Assembly (NCBI RefSeq): GCF_009937955.1 | Contig: NZ_AP018439.1 | Span: 3,844,001-3,908,000, forward strand | DNA from: Undibacterium sp. KW1 | GTDB taxonomy: Bacteria; Pseudomonadota; Gammaproteobacteria; Burkholderiales; Burkholderiaceae_D | DNA length: 64,000 nt | Reading direction: 5' to 3' | Part shown: one piece after another, positions 40,119 through 50,433 of the stretch | Numbering within the stretch: position 1 is the first letter of the stretch | Layout: each line of letters starts with the position of its first letter | Program-made: the position numbers and the translations under genes | Notes under the pieces: model-generated | What the model saw: the letters and a program-made list of their open reading frames with translations, nothing else | Databases searched by the model: none | Told to the model about the DNA's origin: nothing

Positions 40119-43100
40119 ATGTCCAATACTGCCATAGACCTCACCCTCGGCCTGAACCTGCAAATCGGGTCTGTTCCTGTTTCCCTGAGCGCGGAAGTGG
40201 AAAGCAAATCGAGCGGATCTGTTTACACCTTCAGTGGCTCTGTGCAGGATGCCACCATCGATATAGGCAAGTTCATGAGCTATATCGGTCAGCAATTTGG
40301 CGTCGATGTACAATTCCCGCCTGAACTGAATCTCGAAGCCATCATCGACTATGTCGCTGGGCAAATTACCTATACCAAGCCTGTCACTGGCGCAACGACG
40401 ACAGAAATGGGCATGGCAGCCAAGTTTGAACTGGTCTATCAGAATGGCAGCAGCACCGAGACATTTGGTTTCAGTTTTTATGCCGACACTATCCTGACCA
40501 GTGGCTCTGCTACCAGCAACTACGTGGTCGGCGCCTCGATAGACAGCAACCTGGCATTCAAGGATTTACCCCTGGTTGGCAGCATACCGGTATTCAATGA
40601 ATTCATACTCCAGCATCTGGGCTTCAGCTATACCAATGCTGACCCCGCACAGAATAATGGCAAGCCTGTCAGCTTCAATATCCCCCAAGTGTCGCAGAGC
40701 AGTAATCCATTAAAGCCAGCAGGTTCACCGCCCTCGCGTGAAAGCAATACCTATGCGATAGATACGAAAGGTGACCAGACTACATTCAGTCTGAATAAAA
40801 AAGGGTTTGCATTCACTGCAGGTCTTTTGCGGGAGGGCAGCAATACTGCTGTCAGCAATTTCTCCTTGCCCATGGCCTTGCCTGCTGCCCCGGCTTCTAC
40901 TGCGCCAGCCACTTATTACCAGGGTAGTGGTAGCGGCAGCGTCAAAGCCAGCCCGCCAGCCAGTCCCATCAACTGGATCAATATCAACAAGACTTTTGGC
41001 CCAGTTGACCTGCAAAAAATCGGTCTGAATTATAAAAGCGGTGAAGCGACGTTTGGTCTGTCTGCCGGGTTTTCCATGGGTGGTTTTTCGCTGGACTTGC
41101 AAGGTCTGTCAATCACCTTCCCACTGCCCTTGCCTGGCATGCCAGCAGGTAACACGGTCAGTTTTGACCTGGATGGCCTCGCGATGGATTTCCAACGCGG
41201 CAATCTGCGTCTGGGTGGTGCTTTCCTGAAAGTCAAACAGAACGACATCACGAATTATTTTGGTGAAGTCGTCGTGCAGGTCGCCAGTTATGGCTTCAAG
41301 GCCATAGGCGGCTATGCTCCGGCGCAGAATAATAATCCGGCCTCCTTCTTCATCTATGCGAACCTGCAGGTGCCTTTGGGTGGCCCACCCTTCCTGTATG
41401 TATCCGGCCTGGCCTTTGGTTTTGGTGTCAACTATGCGTTGAACCTGCCAACCATCGCAACCCTGCCAGGCTACCTGCTGTTGCCTGGCAAGGCGCCGGC
41501 ACAACCATCGAATGCGGGTGCGGCCTTCAGCAGCGTACTGACGCAACTGGCTGGCGGCACCAACCCTGTTGTAACCAACCAGCCTGGTCAGTACTGGGTG
41601 GCGGCTGGCATACAGTTCACGTCTTTCAATATGGTGTCTGCCTTTGCCCTGGTCACGGTGTCGTTTGGCGTCAGCACCCAGATAGGTTTGCTGGGTTCCT
41701 GCTCCATCACTTTGCCCAAGGGAGCCAGCAGCCCACTCGCGTATATAGAAATCGATATCGTCGCCTCGTTCACACCAGACAGTGGTGCACTGGCGGTCGC
41801 AGGTGTGATCACACCTGCTTCTTACCTGTATGGTGACTTCGTCAAGATCAGTGGTGGTTTTGCCTTCAATATCTGGTTCAGCGGCGAGCACAAGGGTGAT
41901 TTCGTTGTCACGGTCGGCGGCTATAACAGCGCCTATTCCAAACCGGACTGGTACCCTGCCGTGCCGCGCATGCAAATGGGTTTTGCACTGGGGCCCTTCC
42001 AGGCATCGGGCTCGTCTTACCTCGCGCTGACACCGGCGATGTTCATGGCGGGCATGCAGTTTTCTGCGACCTTCTCGCTGGGCTCCATCAAGGCCTGGTT
42101 CAATTGCGGCATGGACTTTTTGATTGCCTGGGCTCCCTTTGTCTACCGGGCAGATGCCTATGTCAATGTCGGTTGCTCGGTTGATCTTGGCCTGTTCACG
42201 ATACGTGTCAGTGTGGGCGCGAACCTGCAGGTCTGGGGTCCCTCATTTGGTGGCCGTGCCGAAGTTGATCTCGACATCGTCAGCTTCACCATCAGCTTCG
42301 GTTCTTCTGCCCCCAACCCTGCTCCTGTCAGTTGGCAAAATGTGGCGGACAACTTCTTGCCTGGCAGTGGTACAACTTCATCGAACTCAGCCAAGTCGGT
42401 ATCTGCCCGTAGCATGAATATGCTGAGCATGCAAAAGTCTGCCAGCATGGCAAAGACTGCCAAGCTCAGCACCGCCAGCGCAAATGCCAGCACCGACACC
42501 AATGCCTCTGCATCTGTCGCCGTAGGTTTGTTGCAACAGGACATTGTCGATGCCGAAGGCCGCACCTGGGACTGGATCGTCGATCCTAATCAGTTCCAGT
42601 TGATGACTGCATCAACCATACCGTCGAACGTAGCACGCTGGAGCACTGGCAGCAGTACGACAACGACGATACCAAATGTCTTGCCCATTGCCAGCACTAC
42701 AGCCCTGCCACATCTGGTGGCAGCCAGCGAGTCTTACTCCAGCACACAGATATGGAATCCGACAATCAGCGTCAAACCCATGAAGCTGTCGAGTGTGCAG
42801 ACCATACATACCATCACGCTGACCAAGGCAGACAATAACGGTAACTTCACTGACTATATCAATGAAGTGCAAATCCAGCCTGTATTGGGTAACTCGAACA
42901 CCGCATTGTGGGGTGACCCGAATGCCAGCAAGGATGCCAATGCCGCGGCCCTGCTGCCACATACACTGATGGGTTTCAATATCACAGCCCTGCCGCGCAA
43001 CCCGCTGACAGTCAACAATGTGCCATTGATACAGCTGATTTTTACGGCAGGAAACCAAACTACTTTCAGCTATACCTCACAGCAGTCTGACCAGAATTAC

Positions 43101-43373
43101 ACGGTGACCTCGACCATCACCAGCCCGGCAGAAGAATTGCAGATCAATGTCACAGGAGCCAGCACGCAAGCGCTGACGAACCAGAATTATGTACTCAGCT
43201 CGCTGACGAATAACTGGGTCAGCAGCCAGCGCAATACCGTGCTGGATGACCTGACAGCCAATGGCTTTGGCACCTACACGCCCGCGCAACTGAACCTGAC
43301 AGCCATGGCCACGACAGAAGCCCTGACTGACTGGCCACTGGTGGGTGTGCTGGGGGAAGCAATAGCGGCCTAG
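40119..43373 (+). CDS. cluster protein 4, DUF6603-like large protein
   Basis: 1084 residues, no signal peptide. Residues 1-130 resemble cluster protein 3. Residues about 283-725 resemble DUF6603: INKTFGPVDLQKIGLNYKSG, FDLDGLAMDFQRGNLRLGGAFLK, FFIYANLQVPLGGPPFLYVSGLAFGFGVNYALNLP, then repeated pairs of strands (YIEIDIVASFTPDSGALAVAGVITPASYL, MQFSATFSLGSIKAWFNCGMDFLIAW). This alternation suggests a long beta-sheet, possibly a barrel or fibre. A low-complexity Ser/Ala/Met region (about 750-810) precedes a C-terminal domain. DUF6603 has no established function. Similarity is by recollection of the family pattern and should be confirmed by profile search. Confidence 0.7.
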   Translation: MSNTAIDLTLGLNLQIGSVPVSLSAEVESKSSGSVYTFSGSVQDATIDIGKFMSYIGQQFGVDVQFPPELNLEAIIDYVAGQITYTKPVTGATTTEMGMAAKFELVYQNGSSTETFGFSFYADTILTSGSATSNYVVGASIDSNLAFKDLPLVGSIPVFNEFILQHLGFSYTNADPAQNNGKPVSFNIPQVSQSSNPLKPAGSPPSRESNTYAIDTKGDQTTFSLNKKGFAFTAGLLREGSNTAVSNFSLPMALPAAPASTAPATYYQGSGSGSVKASPPASPINWININKTFGPVDLQKIGLNYKSGEATFGLSAGFSMGGFSLDLQGLSITFPLPLPGMPAGNTVSFDLDGLAMDFQRGNLRLGGAFLKVKQNDITNYFGEVVVQVASYGFKAIGGYAPAQNNNPASFFIYANLQVPLGGPPFLYVSGLAFGFGVNYALNLPTIATLPGYLLLPGKAPAQPSNAGAAFSSVLTQLAGGTNPVVTNQPGQYWVAAGIQFTSFNMVSAFALVTVSFGVSTQIGLLGSCSITLPKGASSPLAYIEIDIVASFTPDSGALAVAGVITPASYLYGDFVKISGGFAFNIWFSGEHKGDFVVTVGGYNSAYSKPDWYPAVPRMQMGFALGPFQASGSSYLALTPAMFMAGMQFSATFSLGSIKAWFNCGMDFLIAWAPFVYRADAYVNVGCSVDLGLFTIRVSVGANLQVWGPSFGGRAEVDLDIVSFTISFGSSAPNPAPVSWQNVADNFLPGSGTTSSNSAKSVSARSMNMLSMQKSASMAKTAKLSTASANASTDTNASASVAVGLLQQDIVDAEGRTWDWIVDPNQFQLMTASTIPSNVARWSTGSSTTTTIPNVLPIASTTALPHLVAASESYSSTQIWNPTISVKPMKLSSVQTIHTITLTKADNNGNFTDYINEVQIQPVLGNSNTALWGDPNASKDANAAALLPHTLMGFNITALPRNPLTVNNVPLIQLIFTAGNQTTFSYTSQQSDQNYTVTSTITSPAEELQINVTGASTQALTNQNYVLSSLTNNWVSSQRNTVLDDLTANGFGTYTPAQLNLTAMATTEALTDWPLVGVLGEAIAA

Positions 43374-43460
43374 CAATCGCAGCCTGGCAATTGCAGCTTG
43401 TATGGAAAAGCGCAACAAATAATGCATAGATGAATATTTTTTCTGAAGGTGTGGATCAAC

Positions 43461-44981
43461 ATGGCTGTCAATGACGATGAAACCTATTTGCTGAACCAGC
43501 AGGTATCCTTTATCCAGCATTTTTTACCAGGCTTGGATGCTGGCGGTTATCAGTTAAAGGTAAGGCAAAACATACTCGACAACGCAGGTAATGCTGTCAA
43601 CGGCGCAGACTATAGCAATAGCTATACCTTTGCGGTAACGGCAGACCGCTTTGCGATTTCGCAGCCCGGCAATGTGATCAGCTCGGTCTTCCCCTCGGAC
43701 AATGCCTCGGGTGAGTTCAGCAATGTCTTGCCACATGTGGTGTTTTCACAAAAAACTTTCCCCTGGGTGCGTTACCCGACCAATAAACTTCCGTATTCAC
43801 CGCCAGAGGCAGGCACGGATACCGATGCGGATGTACCAACCTGGCTATGGGTCATGCTGCTGGATGAAGATGATGTCGATGCCTGCACTGCTGAAGGTCT
43901 GAGCCTGAGTCTGACTGCTGCAACCCGCAGTGTGGCCGACCTGTTCCCGCAGGCTGCCCTGCCGTCTGGCACGAACAGCAGCCTGGGTAGCAATTATTCC
44001 TATTTCAATGGCGCCACCACAATATTGGGGCTGGAACCCGGTGAGACATTGACAGATGCGATCCAGACCATTGATGTGCCGCTAAGCCTGTTCTGGAAGA
44101 TCGCACCCAGTGTCGATGACTTGAAGCAGATGGCGCATGGTCGTGTAGTCAGTCTGATCAACCAGCCGACTACCACCAATACGCCAGACCCTGGTGAACC
44201 TACCGGTTCATTTTCCATCGTATTTGGCAACCGCCTGCCTGCTACAGGCAAAAAAACCGTGGCCTTTCTGGTATCACTTGAAGAATTGGAGAACTTTTTG
44301 CCCAGCACCAGCAGTGGCGGTGCACCGGCGGGCAACACTTACAATGGCAACTTGTCGCTGAGGTTGGCAGTACTCAGCAACTGGACTTTCTTCAGCACAG
44401 GCCAGCCAGCGACATTTGTCCACCAGTTGCTGAGCCTGAATGATCGCGTCATTGATGACCCGAAAAAACAACCGCCACCAGCCGCCACCAATACCAATCT
44501 GCGCCTGCCCTATCAAGGTAGCAATGCGGTCGTGCGCGGCGCATTGAATATGGGTTACGTGCCACTCAATGAAACCCTGCGCACTTCCGGCCAGACGGTG
44601 TCCTGGTATCGAGGCCCCTTGACGCCTTATCAGGTCACGCAGTCATGGTTGCAGGTACCAATAGCCTCGCCTGATGCGGCCACCATCTTTGACCCGACCA
44701 CGGGTTTGCTGGATACCTCTTATGCTGCCGCCTGGACCATAGGCCGCATGGTGGCCTTGCAGGATACTTCGTTTTCAACGGCCTATTACACCTGGAAGCG
44801 CGACCTGGAAATGCAGGTGCAACAATCCGTCGAAGACCAGATGCTGGAACAAAGCCTGGGTGCCTCGCTGGACCTGGCTCCGCAAGCGAAGCAAATGAAA
44901 CTCATGGTCGGCGCACCGGCACCGCATGGTTCAAATTCACTGCTGAAACGCACCATCATGTCACTCAATCCTGAGGCTTAA
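43461..44981 (+). CDS. cluster protein 5, unknown
   Basis: 506 residues from ATG 43461 (AAGGTG about 9 nt upstream); an in-frame GTG at 43449 would add four residues. No signal peptide. Characteristic stretches are VPTWLWVMLLDEDDVDAC, RGALNMGYVPLNETLRTSGQTVSWYRGPLTP and AAAWTIGRMVALQDTSFSTAYYTWKRDLEMQVQQS, the last ending in a helical tail. No family recognised. One base separates its stop from the next start. Confidence 0.7.
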   Translation: MAVNDDETYLLNQQVSFIQHFLPGLDAGGYQLKVRQNILDNAGNAVNGADYSNSYTFAVTADRFAISQPGNVISSVFPSDNASGEFSNVLPHVVFSQKTFPWVRYPTNKLPYSPPEAGTDTDADVPTWLWVMLLDEDDVDACTAEGLSLSLTAATRSVADLFPQAALPSGTNSSLGSNYSYFNGATTILGLEPGETLTDAIQTIDVPLSLFWKIAPSVDDLKQMAHGRVVSLINQPTTTNTPDPGEPTGSFSIVFGNRLPATGKKTVAFLVSLEELENFLPSTSSGGAPAGNTYNGNLSLRLAVLSNWTFFSTGQPATFVHQLLSLNDRVIDDPKKQPPPAATNTNLRLPYQGSNAVVRGALNMGYVPLNETLRTSGQTVSWYRGPLTPYQVTQSWLQVPIASPDAATIFDPTTGLLDTSYAAAWTIGRMVALQDTSFSTAYYTWKRDLEMQVQQSVEDQMLEQSLGASLDLAPQAKQMKLMVGAPAPHGSNSLLKRTIMSLNPEA

Positions 44982-44982
44982 T

Positions 44983-45960
44983 ATGAAATCCGTCTATAAG
45001 CGCTCATCGCTGATCAGCAACCTGCAGACTGCGTATTCCAGCCCCGCCAATGTGCAGGCCAATCTGCCCAATCCTGCCATGCCACAAGTGCTGGTGGATT
45101 GGCTGGCCAACCTGGCACTGCTGCATGGCGTGCCGTTTAATTACCTGGTACCAGATGAAAACATGCTGCCGCCAGAATCACTGCGCTTTTTTTATCTCGA
45201 CAGTAACTGGATTTCTGCATTGACGGATGGTGCCATGAGCATAGGCCGCAATTTGACCACACAGATCGATACGCCAGAGATGAATCTGCAATCTGCCGTC
45301 TTGCCCGAGGTGACCAGCCAGGTCAAGAGCACAGCTTCTCAAGTCAGGGCCAAGGCCTTTGGGACCACTGCCAAACTCAGCGAAAGCAATTCCACAGTCA
45401 TCAGCGGCTTTGTCCTGCGCTCTTCACTGGTACTTGATTACCCGAGCATGGGCGTGAATGTCTATCCTCTCGGTGGCACTCCCAAAGACCCAAGCCCTGT
45501 CATGTTGCAAATCCTGAGACTGGAGCAACTGGGACCACAATCAGACACCTTAATCTGTCTGGTTGCTGGTGATGCCTATCGCGTTGATATACATGAAGCG
45601 CCACAGGCACTGCATTATGGTATCGATTGTTTCCAGAATGGCTGTACCGTCAGGGGTCTCGCCGCCACTGCGGTCAAAAACCTGTACACCTTTGGCAATG
45701 CAACTAAGACCAACGATGGCACGACGACGAATAGCGTCACCATGAGCCAGACGGTGACGCCGACTGACATCAGCTCATGTTTCCGCAGTATATCGCCGCG
45801 CGTGCTGGGTATGGACAGCTTGTCCAAACTCATCCTGCAAGCCAACCGCTCTGTCGCACCGCCACCGGGCACCACAGCCCCCAGCAGCATCGATTCTGCC
45901 GAGATGGGCTTTGAGATGACCGAGGGTGTGGGCATGGTCAGTTTTTATAAATCAAATTAA
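44983..45960 (+). CDS. cluster protein 6, unknown
   Basis: 325 residues. GAGG of the preceding gene's end serves as ribosome site, so translation is coupled to cluster protein 5. No signal peptide. Stretches: MPQVLVDWLANLALLHGVPFNYLVPDENMLPPESLRFFYLDSNWISALTDGAMSIG (probably helical), then VISGFVLRSSLVLDYPSMGVNVYP. Four to five cysteines cluster in the second half (LICLVAGD, GIDCFQNGC, DISSCFRS). No family recognised. Confidence 0.7.
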   Translation: MKSVYKRSSLISNLQTAYSSPANVQANLPNPAMPQVLVDWLANLALLHGVPFNYLVPDENMLPPESLRFFYLDSNWISALTDGAMSIGRNLTTQIDTPEMNLQSAVLPEVTSQVKSTASQVRAKAFGTTAKLSESNSTVISGFVLRSSLVLDYPSMGVNVYPLGGTPKDPSPVMLQILRLEQLGPQSDTLICLVAGDAYRVDIHEAPQALHYGIDCFQNGCTVRGLAATAVKNLYTFGNATKTNDGTTTNSVTMSQTVTPTDISSCFRSISPRVLGMDSLSKLILQANRSVAPPPGTTAPSSIDSAEMGFEMTEGVGMVSFYKSN

Positions 45961-45981
45961 TTAAGCCAGCGACTGAAAATC

Positions 45982-48900
45982 ATGATGAACGCCATCGTTC
46001 CACTTAATATTGCCGCATTGCGCGTCAACAATAATGATGCCACCAATGTCGTTGGCGGCTTCCAGGGCAAGACGGCCAGCTTCAACTCCATGCCCTGGTA
46101 TAACCCGAATGGCGGCACGCCACCGGCAGCGGCCAGTACCGGTGACAAGATTTATGCGCCGCTGGGAAGCACAGCCAGCGGCAATCCGCTTAACAGCCCA
46201 GCCAACCCGCTCGGTGTGGGTGTGCATCTGCAATGGGAATTGCCTGATTATTTTCGCAAAGGCTCGCAACCTGCTGAAGGCGGCAACCTGGTTTTCCCGG
46301 CTGCGCCTAACCGCTGGCTGGTAACCCGCTTCCTGAGTTTTTATGATACGCAAACCCAGGCTTATGGCAACATCAGCAGCAAGAGCTGGGTGGTCGAGAG
46401 TGATTACCTGTCATCGACACTGCAGGCCGATGCTTCCGGCATTATACGGCCTGTCATCTCTGTGCCTATCCCAGCCCAGCCTGGTTTCCAGCAACAGCCT
46501 TTCATGTACATGGGGCGGGTGGTCGATGCAGCAAGCTGGAACCCGGCGAATACACCAGCATCGAATTACCTGCCAAATTACAAAGCCACTGATGGAAGCT
46601 CACTGTACCTGACATCAATAGGTTTTGTCGGTGCCTATTTTGGTTCTTACTACCCTGAATGCTGCAGTGTATTTGGCTTCTGGGATAACTTTTCTGACGT
46701 ACCTTATCCCGGCTACAAGTCTTTGTATGAAGCCCTGAAGGCGAATGCGACGATACAGTTCCGCACAACTTACCAGGTCACAGGCTGGCTCAATGAGAGC
46801 ATGTCTGATCCCCTGGCCAATATTGATGCCCATATTACCGACGACTATAACAAATACCTGACTGAATGCAATAACAATGATGTTGCCCCTGAACTGACGC
46901 CGAATGACTTTTTCCAGCAGATCACCAGCGGAAAAATGAAATGGACCTTCAATATGGCCGATGTCGGTTATGAGCTCAATGAAAATCATACGATAGCTTC
47001 GCTCAACTACCCTGAAGAAACCCTGTCTTCCGGTACCAGCCAGGAAATCGTCTGGAACATGCTCAGCAATCCTGGCACGACTTACTTTTTGCAGTCGAAT
47101 AATGCGGGCAATGTTTCAGTCTGGGATACCGAGGTTGAGATTGCCGTCGGCAATTCAACCGAAGAAGCCGTGGCTGCCATGCTCAAGACCGACATGGGCC
47201 AGCAGACCAATGACCCGAATGTGCTAAGCAATTATGAATACCTGCTGGATGCCCTGCAACTGGGCTTGCTGGCAGATCTCGAAAAAACACCGAACAAACT
47301 CATTACGCTAGAAGAAGCACTGCACAGCAATGCCTTCTCGACTGACCCGGGCGGTTACCTGTGGATCATAGGTAGCCAGGAAGTCAATGGTGACACCCCG
47401 GTCAATCCAGATGTCGAAGTCACCCTGCCGCTGGACCTGGCCGAACAACTGTATTTGCTGAACCAGGCGCAAAAAAACTACGACATGGGCCGCGCTGCGC
47501 TCTCCACCATGCGCAAGCAATTGTTCATGGACTGGACGCATTATGTGAAGCTATACACGGGTGAAATCACTGACCCGAATATCAGCATCAGCAACATGAC
47601 GAATTTCATCAACACTGCCAGCGGTGGTGAACTGAATGCTGTCATCGCCAAGGGCACGGCAGTTGGCATATTGTCGTATATCACGAATGAAGAATCAGGT
47701 GCAGTCACCGGCATCAGCCAGCCTGTCAGCGGGGTATCGATTTCCAGCCTGGCCTACAAGGTCTGGGATAATTATCAGGTAGTGCAAAATGCCCTGGCGG
47801 CTTACCCGGCATGGCAAGTGCAATGCACTAAGAGTGATGCTTTCTATCTGCCGAATGAACCTCTGGTACTGATGCAGGGCGACATGATGGAGCCTGCACG
47901 CAGGAATGGCAAAAATCCACTGACCTTTGTGCGTCTGAGCCAGGAAATACTGGACCAGCTCAATATCAGCTATAACGGCAATGAGCTCAGGATAATGGCC
48001 AGCAGCACAGGCATAGTTCCTGCCATCAACGGCAATATACCCATGGGCACCGATGTCAGCGCTCTGCTCGGCGAAGCCTGCCTGATCACGCCCATGCTGG
48101 CAACGGCAGTGGCATCCGGCCTCGCTGCAATAGGTGGAGCAAATAATCCGGCAGTTACTTCACTGTCCGCCTTTACTACCAGCCTGATGTATGCGCAAGG
48201 TGGCCTGAGCCCGCTTGATATTGCACCGAATGCCGGTGGCGTACCTGCATCCACAGATACCAGTCTGTTTGCCACGGTGGCAAGCGACAATTACCAGGCT
48301 GCAGCCAATCCGGTCATCGCGATCAGCGCACCACAGTCGCTGAATATCACGTTCAGCAATGTTGCCGGCAATGGCTGGGCACCAAATACCATAGGCTGGA
48401 GCACCCAGGCTACGCCAGCCGGTTTCCCATCCAGCCAGGTCAACCCTTTCCTGCCGGTATTCATGGTCTGGAATGTCAGACTTAATCCATTGCTGTGGGA
48501 AGCCAGGGACAACAATGGCAACGCGATTTATTCACCATCGAATCTCACGGACTTTTTTACCCTGGATACAGATGCGGTCGATTATGTCTATAAGATGAAT
48601 GGCAGCCAGGCTGTGAACTTCACCTCGCCTGACGCCATCACTTATGGCAACTCATCGACCATGAGTTCCAACTCCACCGGTGTGCTGGTGTACCAGATCA
48701 ACTCTTATATAGCCAGCCACCCCGGCGACCCGGATAACCCTACCCTGCAAAGCATAGCCGATCTGTATGCCGACAAGAACTTCCTGGCGCAATCGATCAG
48801 CGGCTTCAACATCCAGCAGATATTGACTGCCGATGTCGCCCAGGTAGCAGTGGAAGACCTGACCAAGGGCAGCCGCGACAGCGTGACCACCGCTGTCGCC

Positions 48901-50337
48901 AACGCCGCCAAACAAAATGCCTGGGACAACTGGTATGACTTTGGCTTCAACAGCCAGCAACCTATCTCCACGGGCTTGCTGGCTCAGGGTAATTTTGGCC
49001 CCCTGCGTTCTGGTTTCCTGGAAATCTTGAGCATAGAAATCGTCGATGCTTTCGGCCAGCGCATGGATCTGGCGACTGCGGCCAGCAATCCCGATGGATC
49101 GCTGGAAGTGATCACCGCCTACTCCATGACACCGCCCGCCGAAGATACAGCGAACCAGGGCAAGATCTATTTGCCACCAAGGTTACTGGCCTCCAGCCGT
49201 CTGTGGTTCCAGTGGCTGTCAGCCTCGTATGACACCAGCATCGCCGGTATCACAGGGGATTTTGAAGAGATGAGCCATCACCCCGCCACCTCACCTGTGT
49301 GCGGCTGGATCATGCCGAATCACCTCGACAACAACCTGTTTTTCTACAATGCCGATGGCAGCCCGATAGGCACGTTTGGCATAGAACATCTGAGCACCAA
49401 CCCTGCCCTGGTCTATCGCACCCGTGCCGGTAACCTGGACAATCCCACCAGCAGCCTGGCGTATGACATAGGCGAACCAGGCTCACCCAAGGTGAATGCC
49501 AATCTGGCCAACTACATGTGGTACATCAATGGCCAGAACGCCAGCTACCTGCAAGACCTGATGAAGGTGATACTGGACTCTGCCGACTATATCAACCCGG
49601 CCAATTACGCCAGGGATGCGAACCTGTCGGTACTGCTGGGTAATCCCCTGGCCCTGGTCAGGGCATCAGTCGGGCTGGAAACTGCTGGCAACCTGCTGCC
49701 AATCAGCCAGGCAAGCAGCGGCCCTGGCGCACCACTCCCGCAAGACGTGAATAATAACCGCGTCAATTACACAGACCGCATGGCCTACAGCAGTGCCAAC
49801 CTGCAAAACCTCAACTTCCCACTGCGGCTGGGTGACCTCGCCAATCTGGATGACGGGCTGGTTGGCTACCTGATGGATGGCACTGGCGACAATCCTTACA
49901 TCGGTGCCGTATTTTATGCACCTGCTGCCGATCCTGGCATGCAAGGTGGTATCCGGGCGCCGACTGAAACCACGGTGCAACTGACCCTGAATGCAGCATC
50001 ACGTCACCTGACCATGCTGGTTGATCCGCGTGCGGCGGTACATGCCACGACAGGCGTATTGCCGGTCAATGAACTGAGCATACCGCCTGACCAGTACTCG
50101 ACTGCAATGAACAGCCTGCAAGTCAATTTCGTCACCAGACCCATGCTGAAAATGAGTCAGGGCCTGGTTGTACCCTTGCCTGCGGAGGCCGGTTATGCGT
50201 GGTCGTGGATCACGCCGGGCAGCACTACCGAGACAGCGCTGATCGCCAACGCGGCGAATGAAACCCCGGTCTATGGCTACTCACCACAGACTCTGCAGGA
50301 GGGTTGGCTGGAACTCACCCCGGACAGTAATGAATGA
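45982..50337 (+). CDS. cluster protein 7, 1451-residue protein of unknown family
   Basis: No signal peptide or membrane segment. Recognisable landmarks: GVGVHLQWELPDYFRKG and FPAAPNRWLVTRFLSFYD near the start (about residues 75-120), NDFFQQITSGKMKW, a helical region (LAEQLYLLNQAQKNYDMGRAALSTMRKQLFMDW) and AEDTANQGKIYLPPRLLASSRLWFQWLSAS, VCGWIMPNHLDNNLFFYNADGSPIG. The composition (Asn, Ser, Thr, Ala, Gly) is that of an extracellular or structural protein. Codon use looks like the host's. Proteins of this type, with VHLQW-LP and PNRWLV motifs, occur near DUF6603 genes as far as I recall; no function assigned. Confidence 0.7.
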   Translation: MMNAIVPLNIAALRVNNNDATNVVGGFQGKTASFNSMPWYNPNGGTPPAAASTGDKIYAPLGSTASGNPLNSPANPLGVGVHLQWELPDYFRKGSQPAEGGNLVFPAAPNRWLVTRFLSFYDTQTQAYGNISSKSWVVESDYLSSTLQADASGIIRPVISVPIPAQPGFQQQPFMYMGRVVDAASWNPANTPASNYLPNYKATDGSSLYLTSIGFVGAYFGSYYPECCSVFGFWDNFSDVPYPGYKSLYEALKANATIQFRTTYQVTGWLNESMSDPLANIDAHITDDYNKYLTECNNNDVAPELTPNDFFQQITSGKMKWTFNMADVGYELNENHTIASLNYPEETLSSGTSQEIVWNMLSNPGTTYFLQSNNAGNVSVWDTEVEIAVGNSTEEAVAAMLKTDMGQQTNDPNVLSNYEYLLDALQLGLLADLEKTPNKLITLEEALHSNAFSTDPGGYLWIIGSQEVNGDTPVNPDVEVTLPLDLAEQLYLLNQAQKNYDMGRAALSTMRKQLFMDWTHYVKLYTGEITDPNISISNMTNFINTASGGELNAVIAKGTAVGILSYITNEESGAVTGISQPVSGVSISSLAYKVWDNYQVVQNALAAYPAWQVQCTKSDAFYLPNEPLVLMQGDMMEPARRNGKNPLTFVRLSQEILDQLNISYNGNELRIMASSTGIVPAINGNIPMGTDVSALLGEACLITPMLATAVASGLAAIGGANNPAVTSLSAFTTSLMYAQGGLSPLDIAPNAGGVPASTDTSLFATVASDNYQAAANPVIAISAPQSLNITFSNVAGNGWAPNTIGWSTQATPAGFPSSQVNPFLPVFMVWNVRLNPLLWEARDNNGNAIYSPSNLTDFFTLDTDAVDYVYKMNGSQAVNFTSPDAITYGNSSTMSSNSTGVLVYQINSYIASHPGDPDNPTLQSIADLYADKNFLAQSISGFNIQQILTADVAQVAVEDLTKGSRDSVTTAVANAAKQNAWDNWYDFGFNSQQPISTGLLAQGNFGPLRSGFLEILSIEIVDAFGQRMDLATAASNPDGSLEVITAYSMTPPAEDTANQGKIYLPPRLLASSRLWFQWLSASYDTSIAGITGDFEEMSHHPATSPVCGWIMPNHLDNNLFFYNADGSPIGTFGIEHLSTNPALVYRTRAGNLDNPTSSLAYDIGEPGSPKVNANLANYMWYINGQNASYLQDLMKVILDSADYINPANYARDANLSVLLGNPLALVRASVGLETAGNLLPISQASSGPGAPLPQDVNNNRVNYTDRMAYSSANLQNLNFPLRLGDLANLDDGLVGYLMDGTGDNPYIGAVFYAPAADPGMQGGIRAPTETTVQLTLNAASRHLTMLVDPRAAVHATTGVLPVNELSIPPDQYSTAMNSLQVNFVTRPMLKMSQGLVVPLPAEAGYAWSWITPGSTTETALIANAANETPVYGYSPQTLQEGWLELTPDSNE

Positions 50338-50348
50338 AGCATGCATAC

Positions 50349-50376
50349 AAGCAGTGACAACCAAGCAGTAACAACC
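50349..50376. repeat. 14-bp tandem duplication
   Basis: AAGCAGTGACAACC then AAGCAGTAACAACC, followed by AAGCC. It lies in the 96-bp gap between cluster proteins 7 and 8. Confidence 0.7.
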
Positions 50377-50433
50377 AAGCCAACACTACTGAACATTTAT
50401 TATTTTGATCAACCCTAACAGACAGAAAAAATT

